A stretch of 10,584 bases of DNA from Sphingomonadales bacterium (GCA_028868335.1 JAGWUU010000094.1:1-10584), one strand, 5' to 3'; shown: positions 1-8,498, counted from the stretch's first letter. Program-made: numbers and translations. The notes: generated by a model not told the origin, from the letters alone.

Positions 1-13
1 TAATGGCGCTCCC

Positions 14-39
14 CTGTCCGGGGCGACGGCCCCGGGCAG
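14..39. repeat. GC-rich hairpin upstream of tRNA-Val
   Basis: Positions 14-24 (CTGTCCGGGGC) pair with 29-39 (GCCCCGGGCAG) around a GACG loop. This gives an 11-bp stem with one G-T wobble. No T-run follows on the plus strand, so it is not a textbook intrinsic terminator. It could still end transcription of an upstream gene outside the window, or be a processing structure ahead of the tRNA. The pairing is seen directly; the role is a guess. Confidence 0.5.
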
Positions 40-52
40 ACCCGAATGGTGC

Positions 53-127
53 GGGCGTATAGCTCAGTGGTAGAGCACTATGTTGACATCGTAGGGGTCG
101 CAAGTTCAATCCTTGCTACGCCCACCA
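53..127 (+). tRNA. tRNA-Val (anticodon GAC)
   Basis: A full cloverleaf can be folded by eye. The acceptor stem is 53-59 (GGGCGTA) with 117-123 (TACGCCC). The D arm is GCTC/GAGC (62-65 and 73-76) with an AGTGGTA loop. The anticodon stem is CTATG/CGTAG (78-82 and 90-94) with loop TTGACAT, giving anticodon GAC at 85-87, which reads valine codons GUC/GUU. The T arm is GCAAG/CTTGC (100-104 and 112-116) with loop TTCAATC. The discriminator base is A124, and the CCA tail is encoded at 125-127. No promoter was recognised in the 52 bases before it, so it may be transcribed from further upstream. No direct repeat of its 3' end was noticed that would mark an integrated element. Confidence 0.97.
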
Positions 128-140
128 TTCGCTGAAACGC

Positions 141-175
141 AAAAAAGGCCCCGGGAAACCGGGGCCTTTTCGTTT
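141..175. terminator. Bidirectional intrinsic terminator between tRNA-Val and the crotonase gene
   Basis: Positions 143-154 and 159-170 form a perfect 12-bp stem (AAAAGGCCCCGG / CCGGGGCCTTTT) closed by a GAAA tetraloop. On the plus strand it is followed by a T-rich tail (TTTTCGTTT, 167-175) and would end the tRNA transcript. On the minus strand the A-run at 141-146 becomes TTTTTT, so it would also end the crotonase mRNA, whose stop codon lies about 20 bases away. It is the best terminator in the window. Confidence 0.92.
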
Positions 176-192
176 GCGGCTGGTAATTGAAG

Positions 193-960
193 CTACTTCC
201 CCTGCCAGTTCGGCTTGCGCTTCTCGGCGAAGGCGGCGGCGCCTTCGCGGGCGTCGGAGCTGGTGAACACCGGCGCGATGTAGCCGGCCTGCTTCTTCCA
301 CATCTCCTCATCGGTCCAACTGTGCGAATCGCGAATGATCGCCTTCGACGCGATCAGCGCCAGCGGGCCGTTGGCGGCGACGGCGCGGGCCAGTTCCTTC
401 GCTCCATCGATGGATGGACCATCGACGATGCGGTTGACGAAGCCCAGGTCATAGGCGCGCTGCGCGTCAATGAAATCGCCGGTCAGCGCCAGTTCCATCG
501 CGATCCGCGGCGGGATCTGGCGTGGCAGCTTGATCAAGCCGCCCGCCGCGGCAGCCAGACCGCGCTTGGTTTCGGGGATGCCGAACTTCGAGGCGGCATT
601 GGCGACGATCAGATCGCAGCTCAGCGCCATTTCCATGCCGCCGGCCAGCGCGTAGCCATCGACCGCCGCAATCACCGGCTTCTTCGGGGTCCATTCGGTG
701 AGTCCGCCGAAACCGCGCCCCTCGATGCTGGGCCGTTCGCCACGCAGAAAGCCCTTGAGGTCCATCCCCGAGCAAAAGGTGCCCCCGGCCCCGGTCAGGA
801 TCGCGCAGCGCAGATCGTCTTCGGCCTCCAGCCGGTCCATGGCGGCGGCAATGCCTTCGGCCTGGGCCTTGTTCATGGCGTTCTTGGCTTCGGGCCGGTT
901 CATGGTGACGATCAGGACGCCGTCTTCCACCTGGGTCAGGACTGGATTTTCCTCGCTCAT
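193..960 (-). CDS. Enoyl-CoA hydratase/isomerase (crotonase) family protein
   Basis: This is a 255-residue crotonase-fold enzyme that probably adds water to 2-enoyl-CoA thioesters in fatty-acid or amino-acid breakdown in the cytoplasm. Visible signatures, numbered from the ATG at 960: the N-terminal MNRPEAKNAMN; the first oxyanion-hole segment GTFCSGMDLKG near residues 60-70; the second, GYALAGGMEMALSCDL, near 102-116; and FGIPETKRGL near 126-135. Both glutamates matching the catalytic pair of mitochondrial enoyl-CoA hydratase are present, Glu110 (GGMEMA) and Glu130 (GIPET), which favours a true hydratase over a non-hydratase relative. The C-terminus (EGAAAFAEKRKPNWQGK) is typical of the family. 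I prefer the ATG at 960 because GAGAGG lies 9 bases upstream. The in-frame ATG at 984 has no ribosome site and sits inside a candidate operator. The exact acyl substrate cannot be read from the sequence. Confidence 0.9.
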   Translation of the reverse strand: MSEENPVLTQVEDGVLIVTMNRPEAKNAMNKAQAEGIAAAMDRLEAEDDLRCAILTGAGGTFCSGMDLKGFLRGERPSIEGRGFGGLTEWTPKKPVIAAVDGYALAGGMEMALSCDLIVANAASKFGIPETKRGLAAAAGGLIKLPRQIPPRIAMELALTGDFIDAQRAYDLGFVNRIVDGPSIDGAKELARAVAANGPLALIASKAIIRDSHSWTDEEMWKKQAGYIAPVFTSSDAREGAAAFAEKRKPNWQGK

Positions 961-983
961 GCCGGTGATCCTCTCAGTTAGCA

Positions 984-1001
984 TTTAACCGTTCGATTAA
1001 A
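984..1001. promoter_or_regulatory. Candidate operator: 18-bp near-palindrome between the crotonase gene and icd
   Basis: TTTAACCGTTCGATTAAA is symmetric at 7 of 9 base-pair positions, with half-site TTTAAYCG. It lies in an AT-rich island within otherwise GC-rich sequence, centred about 32 bases upstream of the preferred crotonase ATG. It overlaps a possible minus-strand -10 element (TTTAAT, 1001-996). Size and symmetry suit a dimeric repressor, for example of the TetR or MarR type common at acyl-CoA catabolism genes. No regulator gene is in the window to name it. The symmetry is seen directly; the regulator class is inference. Confidence 0.45.
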
Positions 1002-1030
1002 GGTCGCGATCGCCCGCGTCCAGCCCTTAC

Positions 1031-1058
1031 TTGCGCCTTGCCCTCGCTCTGCTAAGGG
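1031..1058 (+). promoter_or_regulatory. Candidate promoter of icd
   Basis: TTGCGCC (1031-1037), a 13-base spacer and GCTAAGGG (1051-1058) resemble the alphaproteobacterial housekeeping sigma pattern described for Caulobacter (TTGACGS, 10-14 bases, GCTANAWC). Transcription would start near 1064-1066, giving a leader of roughly 28 bases before the icd ATG. The same TTGCGCC-N13-GCTA arrangement recurs upstream of the antiporter gene at 2647. No transcript data are available to confirm it. Confidence 0.4.
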
Positions 1059-1092
1059 GGGCGCGAAAATCTCCCCGGGAAAGTGGAAGCGC

Positions 1093-2316
1093 ATGGCCAA
1101 GATCAAGGTGAAAAACCCGGTCGTCGAGATCGACGGCGACGAAATGACCCGCATCATCTGGCAGTGGATCCGTGAGCGGTTGATCCTGCCCTATCTCGAC
1201 ATCGATCTGAAGTACTATGATCTGGGCGTCGAGAAGCGCGACGAAACCAACGACAAGATCACCGTCGATTCGGCCAACGCGATCCAGAAGTACGGCGTCG
1301 GCGTGAAGTGCGCGACGATCACGCCGGATGAGGCCCGGGTCGAGGAATTCAACCTCAAGAAGATGTGGAAGAGCCCCAACGGCACGATCCGCAACATTCT
1401 GGGCGGCACGATCTTCCGCGAACCGATCGTGATGCAGAACGTGCCCCGGTTGATTCCCGGCTGGACCGATCCGATCGTGGTCGGGCGCCACGCCTTCGGC
1501 GACCAGTACAAGGCGACCGACTTCCTCGTTCCCGGCCCGGGCAAGCTGCGCCTGGTGTGGAACGGCGACAATGGCGACACCATCGACGAGGAAGTGTTCC
1601 AGTTCCCCTCGCCCGGCGTTGCCCTGGCGATGTACAACCTCGACGATTCGATCCGCGATTTCGCCCGCGCCAGTTTCAACTACGGCATCGGCCGCGAGTG
1701 GCCGGTCTATCTCTCGACCAAGAACACCATCCTCAAGGCTTACGACGGCCGCTTCAAGGACCTGTTCCAGGAAGTGTACGTCACCGAAGGATTCAAGGAA
1801 AAGTTCGACGAGCTTGGCATCGTCTATGAACACCGCCTGATCGACGACATGGTCGCTTCGGCGCTCAAGTGGTCGGGCAAGTTCATCTGGGCCTGCAAGA
1901 ACTATGACGGCGACGTCCAGTCGGACCAGGTGGCGCAGGGCTTCGGCAGCCTTGGCCTGATGACCTCGGTGCTGATGAGCCCCGACGGCAAGACCGTGGA
2001 GGCCGAGGCCGCCCACGGAACCGTGACCCGCCACTATCGCCAGCACCAGCAGGGCAAGGCGACCAGCACCAACCCGATTGCCAGCATCTTCGCCTGGACG
2101 CGCGGCCTGATCTATCGCGGCAAGTTCGACGGCACGCCCGACGTGGTGCGCTTCGCCGAAACGCTGGAGCGGGTCTGCATCGAAACCGTCGAAAGCGGCA
2201 AGATGACCAAGGACCTGGCGCTGCTGATCGGGCCGGAACAGGCCTGGCTGACCACCGAGGGCTTCTTCGAGGCGATCGTCCAGAACCTCGAAGTGGAAAT
2301 GGGCGCCTGGAAGTAA
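1093..2316 (+). CDS. icd: NADP-dependent isocitrate dehydrogenase
   Basis: This 407-residue enzyme oxidatively decarboxylates isocitrate to 2-oxoglutarate, producing NADPH in the TCA cycle. It is of the eukaryote-like homodimeric type (similar to human IDH1/IDH2), not the E. coli Icd type. It starts MAKIKVKNPVVEIDGDEMTR. Isocitrate contacts are intact: Ser94, Asn96 and Arg100 in KSPNGTIRNILGG, Arg109 in FREPI, Arg132 in GRHAFGDQY, Tyr139, and the lysine in YLSTKNT (about 210). The metal-binding aspartates are present at Asp251 (LIDDMVA) and in YDGDVQSD (Asp274 and Asp278). The NADP-specific segment HGTVTRHYR (about 308-316) carries the Arg-His pair that contacts the 2'-phosphate. The length fits the family. 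The start is backed by GGAAG just upstream. It is transcribed divergently from the crotonase gene and followed by a terminator-like hairpin, so it is probably monocistronic. Confidence 0.97.
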   Translation: MAKIKVKNPVVEIDGDEMTRIIWQWIRERLILPYLDIDLKYYDLGVEKRDETNDKITVDSANAIQKYGVGVKCATITPDEARVEEFNLKKMWKSPNGTIRNILGGTIFREPIVMQNVPRLIPGWTDPIVVGRHAFGDQYKATDFLVPGPGKLRLVWNGDNGDTIDEEVFQFPSPGVALAMYNLDDSIRDFARASFNYGIGREWPVYLSTKNTILKAYDGRFKDLFQEVYVTEGFKEKFDELGIVYEHRLIDDMVASALKWSGKFIWACKNYDGDVQSDQVAQGFGSLGLMTSVLMSPDGKTVEAEAAHGTVTRHYRQHQQGKATSTNPIASIFAWTRGLIYRGKFDGTPDVVRFAETLERVCIETVESGKMTKDLALLIGPEQAWLTTEGFFEAIVQNLEVEMGAWK

Positions 2317-2348
2317 GGGCCTGGCCGTCCCTCGCAGGGGCGGCCCTT
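2315..2348 (+). terminator. Probable terminator of icd
   Basis: Immediately at the icd stop, AAGGGCC (2315-2321) pairs with GGCCCTT (2342-2348). Inside it is a second hairpin, GTCCCT/AGGGGC (2327-2332 and 2336-2341), with a CGC loop. The following bases, TTGTCCCTT, are only moderately T-rich, so termination may be partial or helped by Rho. Confidence 0.55.
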
Positions 2349-2368
2349 GTCCCTTCCAGTGCGAGCAA

Positions 2369-2392
2369 CGGACCGCGGCGGGTCGCGGTCCG
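2369..2392. repeat. Perfect 9-bp inverted repeat downstream of icd
   Basis: CGGACCGCG (2369-2377) and CGCGGTCCG (2384-2392) form a perfect stem around a six-base loop (GCGGGT). No T-run follows on either strand. It could be a second, factor-dependent terminator, an mRNA 3'-end stabiliser for icd, or a protein-binding site. Confidence 0.5.
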
Positions 2393-2646
2393 CCAAGGTT
2401 ACACCCTGTCCGGCCAGATAATCGCTTTATTCCAGCGCATTGCACCCGATTTGGGTGACACATTCGCGTTTTCGGGCGTCACGTTGTCAAAGAGCGTACC
2501 GCGATGCGGCGGCTGCGCAGGATAGCAGCGCGCGGCAATGTAGGAAACGCGGTCGGGCAAGGCCCGAGTGGGCATGAGCGCAAGGCGGAATCGTTGCGCG
2601 ACCAACTGTTCGTGCAGCCGGTTCCCGACCCGGTATTCCTGACCAA
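2393..2646. other. Non-coding stretch between icd and the antiporter gene
   Basis: No recognisable gene lies here. Short frames exist on both strands (for example 2504-2671 plus, 55 codons, and 2399-2680 minus, 93 codons), but neither has a convincing ribosome site or familiar protein wording. The first part (2420-2490) is less GC-rich than its surroundings. It holds small inverted repeats: CACCC/GGGTG (2443-2447 and 2453-2457), GTGAC/GTCAC (2455-2459 and 2478-2482) and GCGCAA/TTGCGC (2578-2583 and 2594-2599). It could hold a small RNA or a regulatory region for the antiporter, but nothing shows this. Confidence 0.4.
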
Positions 2647-2674
2647 TTGCGCCTCGCGCAGCAACCGCTAGGGT
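2647..2674 (+). promoter_or_regulatory. Candidate promoter of the antiporter gene
   Basis: TTGCGCC (2647-2653), a 13-base spacer and GCTAGGGT (2667-2674) repeat the arrangement found before icd, including the identical octamer TTGCGCCT. The -10-like box ends only 6 bases before the ATG at 2681, so the transcript would be leaderless or nearly so. The AGGG inside the same box could instead act as a ribosome site seven bases before the ATG, in which case the true promoter lies further upstream. Confidence 0.4.
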
Positions 2675-2680
2675 CGACAC

Positions 2681-4459
2681 ATGGCCGGCACCGAACCCCT
2701 TGTCTCCACCTCGATCCTGTCCGACGCGCTGGTCATCCTTGGCGCGGCCGGGATCGTCATTCCGCTGTTCGCGCGGTTCCGCATTACCCCGGTGATCGGC
2801 TTCATCCTGGTCGGCATCCTGGTCGGGCCGTCAGGCCTGGGCGCTTTCGTCGATCAGGTGCCGTGGCTGGGCTATGTCACCATATCGGATGTCCATCGGC
2901 TGGAACCCTTTGCCGAGTTCGGCATCGTCATGCTGCTGTTCACCGTCGGGCTTGAGCTATCGTTCGCCCGGTTGTGGGACATGCGGCGACAGGTCTTCGG
3001 GCTGGGTGCGCTCGAGCTGATCGGTTGCGCGGCGCTGATTGCGGTTGGGCTGGTGGTGCTTGGCAATTCCCCGGCTACGGGTCTGGCGCTCGGCCTCGCC
3101 CTCGCGCTTTCATCGACGGCGCTGGTGCTGCGCATCGTCGATCCGCAGCGCCCGGTCGGGCGTGCCGCCCTGTCGATGTTGCTGTTCGAGGACATCGCCC
3201 TGATCCCGATCATCTTCCTGCTGGGCGCAATGGGCCGTGGCAGCGAGCAGCAATCGACCGCCGAACTGATCGGCGTGATGATCAGCGGCGCGATGGTGAT
3301 TGTGGTTCTGCTGGTTGCGGGCCGTTTCCTCTTTCCCCGCCTGTTCGCGCAGGCTGCCCGCACCAAGAGCCCCGAATTGTTCCTTGCCGCGAGCCTGCTG
3401 GTGGTGATCGTCGCCTCGGGCGCGACCGGCGCGGTCGGCCTTTCGCCGATCGTCGGCGCACTGATCGCCGGACTGCTGATCGCCGAGACTGAATATCACG
3501 AAGAAGTAGAGGGCATGACCAAGCCCTTCGAGGGGCTGGCCCTGGGTGTTTTCCTGATCACCGTCGGCATGGGGCTGAACCTCGAATTCCTGTTTGTGAA
3601 CATCGGCCCGATCCTGCTGGCGACTGCGGCCATCCTCGTTTCCAAGGCGTTTGTTACCGGCGTGCTGTTGCGGATGATGGGCGCCCGCCGCGGCACCGCG
3701 ACCGAGGCTGGCATCCTTATGGCCAGCCCTTCGGAGACGACGCTGATCGTGCTTGGCGCGGCAATCAGCGCCCGGCTGATTACCCGCGAGGCGGCGCAAT
3801 TCTGGCAGATCGTCACGGCGCTAGGCATGACGATCACGCCGTTGCTCGCCTGGCTTGGCCGCCGTCTGGCCAGACGGGTCGATCGTGGCGCGAAGATCGA
3901 GACTGTCGAAAAAACCGCCGAATCGCACACCATCATCGTCGGCTTCGATCGTGTTGGCCGCCTTGTCGCCGACATGCTGCGCCGCCACGACCAGCCTTTC
4001 GTGGCGATCGACCTCGACAACGATCGGGTGATCCAGGGGCAGCAGGATGGATGGCCGGTGGTGTTCGGCGATGCCACGCGCGATTCCACGCTGAACCGGC
4101 TGGGGCTCGATAGCGCCAGCGCGGTGGTGTTGACCATGGACGACCCGGTGCTGGCCCAGCGCCTTGTCCGCAAGCTGCGCAAGCTCCATCCCGACCTGCC
4201 TCTCCTTGCCCGCGCCCGCGATGCCAAGCACGCCGCGGCGCTCTATCGGGCCGGGGCAAGTACGGCGGTGCCGCAGACGCTGGAAAGCTCGCTCCAGCTA
4301 TCCGAAGCCGTGCTGGTCGATGTCGGCGTGCCGATGGGCTTCGTCATCGCCTCGATCCATGAGAAGCGCGACGAATACCGCGCGATGATCAAGGAAGAGG
4401 GTGAGCTTTCCGAGAAACCCAAGCTGCGCAGCGGCAGTCTGCGCGAACGCCAAGGGTAA
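2681..4459 (+). CDS. KefB/KefC-type cation:proton antiporter (CPA2 family) with TrkA-N domain
   Basis: This 592-residue inner-membrane protein probably exchanges K+ or Na+ for protons, for pH and ion homeostasis. Residues about 11-395 are the multi-helix exchanger domain. Family signatures include FILVGILVGPSGLG (41-54), FGIVMLLFTVGLEL (80-93), SSTALVLR (144-151), the ion-binding acidic pair in LLFEDIALIP (Glu170-Asp171, where KefB/C have Gln-Asp), and SPIVGALIAGLLIAET (255-270). Residues about 416-530 are a Rossmann-type TrkA-N (RCK) domain with GDATR (463-467) and ARARD (510-514) as in KefC. The nucleotide loop reads GFDRVG (421-426): the second glycine of GxGxxG is Asp. The rest of the tail is short, and no TrkA-C domain was recognised. 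No KefF/KefG-like partner gene is adjacent, so glutathione gating like that of E. coli KefC is not indicated. It converges on the minus-strand small gene with only 20 bases between the stops. Confidence 0.93.
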   Translation: MAGTEPLVSTSILSDALVILGAAGIVIPLFARFRITPVIGFILVGILVGPSGLGAFVDQVPWLGYVTISDVHRLEPFAEFGIVMLLFTVGLELSFARLWDMRRQVFGLGALELIGCAALIAVGLVVLGNSPATGLALGLALALSSTALVLRIVDPQRPVGRAALSMLLFEDIALIPIIFLLGAMGRGSEQQSTAELIGVMISGAMVIVVLLVAGRFLFPRLFAQAARTKSPELFLAASLLVVIVASGATGAVGLSPIVGALIAGLLIAETEYHEEVEGMTKPFEGLALGVFLITVGMGLNLEFLFVNIGPILLATAAILVSKAFVTGVLLRMMGARRGTATEAGILMASPSETTLIVLGAAISARLITREAAQFWQIVTALGMTITPLLAWLGRRLARRVDRGAKIETVEKTAESHTIIVGFDRVGRLVADMLRRHDQPFVAIDLDNDRVIQGQQDGWPVVFGDATRDSTLNRLGLDSASAVVLTMDDPVLAQRLVRKLRKLHPDLPLLARARDAKHAAALYRAGASTAVPQTLESSLQLSEAVLVDVGVPMGFVIASIHEKRDEYRAMIKEEGELSEKPKLRSGSLRERQG

Positions 4460-4479
4460 TCCGCCGCAAGCCGCAACGG

Positions 4480-4845
4480 TCAAAGGGGATGCGGACAATC
4501 CCCGGTCTTGAGGTAACGCCGCGCCTTGGTGGCCATCGGCGCGAACCGCTGGATCCGCACGCGATAGAGCTTCGCCAGGCAGGCACGGTCCGCTCCGCAA
4601 CGCCCACGCGCCACCAGCCAATCGCGCTGCTCCTCGATGTTCACGGCATGGTTGCCCATCGCGGTGCAGGATTGCATGTCCCTGTAGGCCCGGGCCAATT
4701 GCCGATCCTGCGTCGACAGCGCCGGACTGCGGCAGATCGCGCGCTCGTCAGTTGATGCAGCCTTGGTGCAACTGAAGCTGGGGCCTCCCGCCGACACCGG
4801 CGTTGCCAGCAGCAGCGATCCCAACGTCAGGGCAGCAGGGCGCAT
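4480..4845 (-). CDS. Small secreted LprI/DUF1311-like protein
   Basis: This 121-residue protein is predicted to be exported. It begins MRPAALTLGSLLLATPVSA, a signal peptide with a likely cut after VSA (about residue 19). The mature part resembles the LprI-like (DUF1311) domain: FSCTKAASTDERAICRSP, then LSTQDRQLARAYRDM, then EEQRDWLVARGRCGADRACLAKLYRVRI. Some members of the family inhibit lysozyme; whether this one does is unknown. Six cysteines remain after export (SFSC, AIC, QSC, GRC, RAC and GDC), an even number fitting disulphides in the periplasm. I chose the ATG at 4845 over the upstream TTG at 4851 because GGGAG (4856-4852) is 6 bases before the ATG and would touch the TTG. It starts 18 bases after the alaS stop on the same strand, so it is probably co-transcribed with alaS. 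Confidence 0.8.
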   Translation of the reverse strand: MRPAALTLGSLLLATPVSAGGPSFSCTKAASTDERAICRSPALSTQDRQLARAYRDMQSCTAMGNHAVNIEEQRDWLVARGRCGADRACLAKLYRVRIQRFAPMATKARRYLKTGDCPHPL

Positions 4846-4863
4846 TGCCAACTCCCGGTCAGA

Positions 4864-7512
<2,649 letters not shown>

Positions 7513-7519
7513 GTTCGCG

Positions 7520-7548
7520 CCGATAGGGCAGGCGCGAAAGCGCGGCAA
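7520..7548 (-). promoter_or_regulatory. Possible alaS promoter in the 51-base gap
   Basis: Read on the minus strand, TTGCCGC (7548-7542), a 14-base spacer and CCTATCGG (7527-7520) loosely match the TTGACGS / GCTANAWC pattern, ending 7 bases before the alaS ATG. Together with the absence of a Shine-Dalgarno sequence, this would suit a leaderless alaS transcript. The match to the -10 box is imperfect. Read-through from the methyltransferase gene is an equally good explanation. Confidence 0.25.
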
Positions 7549-7563
7549 GCCGTCAATATGCGA

Positions 7564-8379
7564 TCAGCGCGAGGCCGTGACGATCCACGCCGCGGCGGTG
7601 AAGGCCACGAGATCCCCGCTGCGATGCTCCACCAGCCAGTCGCGAACCCAGCCCAGCGCGCGGGTCCGATCCTCGCCCTCCAGCGTCTGGAGCGTTTGCG
7701 CCGCCGGGCCGATGCGCTGGAAGAACTCCAGGGCATCCTCCACCGGATCGTCTCCCTTGCCCGCGATATAGACGAAATTCACCGCCTCAAACTGCGGATC
7801 GCGCCAGCCGCCCGCATCGAGAATCCCCCTGACGTGTTCCGGGTTGGCAAAGGCAAACGGCCCCGGAGCGGTCGGATCGGGAGAGGGTGGCAACTTCAGC
7901 AATCCGGCAATTTCGCTGGCCCACGGGTTCTCTGCCGGAGTGCGAAAGCACGAGAATACAAGCTGCGCGCCCTGCCCTGCCATGTTCGCCAGGTTGGCGA
8001 AGGCGGCCGGGGGATCATCGAAGAACATGACCCCGTGCCGCGAAATCAGAACCTCCGGCGAAAAATCAGGGTCGCGCCAGGTTTCCGCGTCGGCGAGGAC
8101 GAAGCTGGCATTGCCATGCTGCGTTCCCCGCTCGGTCGCGACGGTGACCAGATCGGGCGACACGTCCACGCCAATCACCTGCGCTCCGGGGCGCTGCCGG
8201 GCGACGGCCAGCGCCAGTTGCCCCGCCCCGCAGCCAATATCCAGCACGCTGTTGCCGTCACGTTCGCCAATGCGTTCAAGCAGGCGCTCGGTCAGGCTGG
8301 CGAACGAGCGGTCGGTCAGGCGGTAGTTGTCCGCCCAGCTTCGCCCCGTGCGGGCGTGCCAATCCATCACGGTTGTCAT
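7564..8379 (-). CDS. Class I SAM-dependent methyltransferase, substrate unknown
   Basis: This 271-residue soluble protein transfers a methyl group from S-adenosylmethionine to an unidentified acceptor. It carries the class I Rossmann motif I VLDIGCGAGQLALAVA (45-60), the acidic SAM-ribose residue in VIGVDVSPDLV (Asp72), a motif II-like LADAETW (95-101), and SRHGVMFFDDPPAAFANL (113-130), where the post-II and III motifs usually lie. The arrangement resembles UbiE/Methyltransf_25-type proteins, but no feature fixes the substrate. The ATG at 8379 is the first in frame and the sequence after it is typical of the family. Only a weak AGGGA lies 12 bases upstream; the ATG four codons later is no better supported. 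It lies upstream of alaS on the same strand with a 51-base gap, possibly in one transcription unit. It is divergent from the EF-G-like gene. Confidence 0.87.
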   Translation of the reverse strand: MTTVMDWHARTGRSWADNYRLTDRSFASLTERLLERIGERDGNSVLDIGCGAGQLALAVARQRPGAQVIGVDVSPDLVTVATERGTQHGNASFVLADAETWRDPDFSPEVLISRHGVMFFDDPPAAFANLANMAGQGAQLVFSCFRTPAENPWASEIAGLLKLPPSPDPTAPGPFAFANPEHVRGILDAGGWRDPQFEAVNFVYIAGKGDDPVEDALEFFQRIGPAAQTLQTLEGEDRTRALGWVRDWLVEHRSGDLVAFTAAAWIVTASR

Positions 8380-8437
8380 GGGCCAAGACTAATCCCTGCA
8401 CCGAAGCGGTACAAGCTTCATCAAGCCACAGTTTTTG

Positions 8438-8498
8438 CTTGCGACTCGGGTGGGACAGGCAGAGCATCGCCACCAGTCCTTGCGCGTCCGAGTGCAAG
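8438..8498 (+). repeat. Long inverted repeat in the leader region of the EF-G-like gene
   Basis: CTTGCGACTCGG (8438-8449) pairs with CCGAGTGCAAG (8488-8498) as an 11-bp stem with a single bulged G, enclosing 38 bases. It ends 41 bases before the EF-G-like ATG, so a transcript starting at or before 8437 would carry it as a 5' leader hairpin. The left arm also contains a weak promoter-like TTGCGAC-N13-GCAGAGCA (8439-8466). If that is the real promoter, the full hairpin would not be in the mRNA. The pairing is seen directly; a role is inference. Confidence 0.45.

Noticed and set aside
53..175. tRNA-Val as an attachment site for an integrated element
   Set aside because: No integrase gene, no direct repeat of the tRNA 3' end, and no change in base composition downstream were seen. 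The neighbours are housekeeping genes.
961..984. Longer crotonase N-terminus starting at the ATG at 984
   Set aside because: It lacks a Shine-Dalgarno sequence, overlaps the palindrome, and adds eight residues outside the family's usual N-terminus. The ATG at 960 has GAGAGG at good spacing.
1027..2463. 478-codon open frame on the minus strand opposite icd
   Set aside because: It covers the whole of icd in antisense and shows no familiar motif. Long antisense frames are usual opposite high-GC genes.
2504..2671. 55-codon plus-strand frame ending 9 bases before the antiporter ATG
   Set aside because: The position is suggestive of a small leader gene, but the ribosome site is poor, the protein (starting MRRLRRIAARGNVG) is unfamiliar, and its end overlaps the candidate promoter. 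Not enough to call a gene.
2399..2680. 93-codon minus-strand frame between icd and the antiporter gene
   Set aside because: Its start codon abuts the antiporter start on the other strand, it has no clear ribosome site, and its translation shows no domain or signal. Probably chance.
7513..7548. alaS start at the TTG at 7548
   Set aside because: It would add 12 residues with no family similarity. The typical alphaproteobacterial AlaRS begins MTSTN-IRRSFLDYF at 7512.
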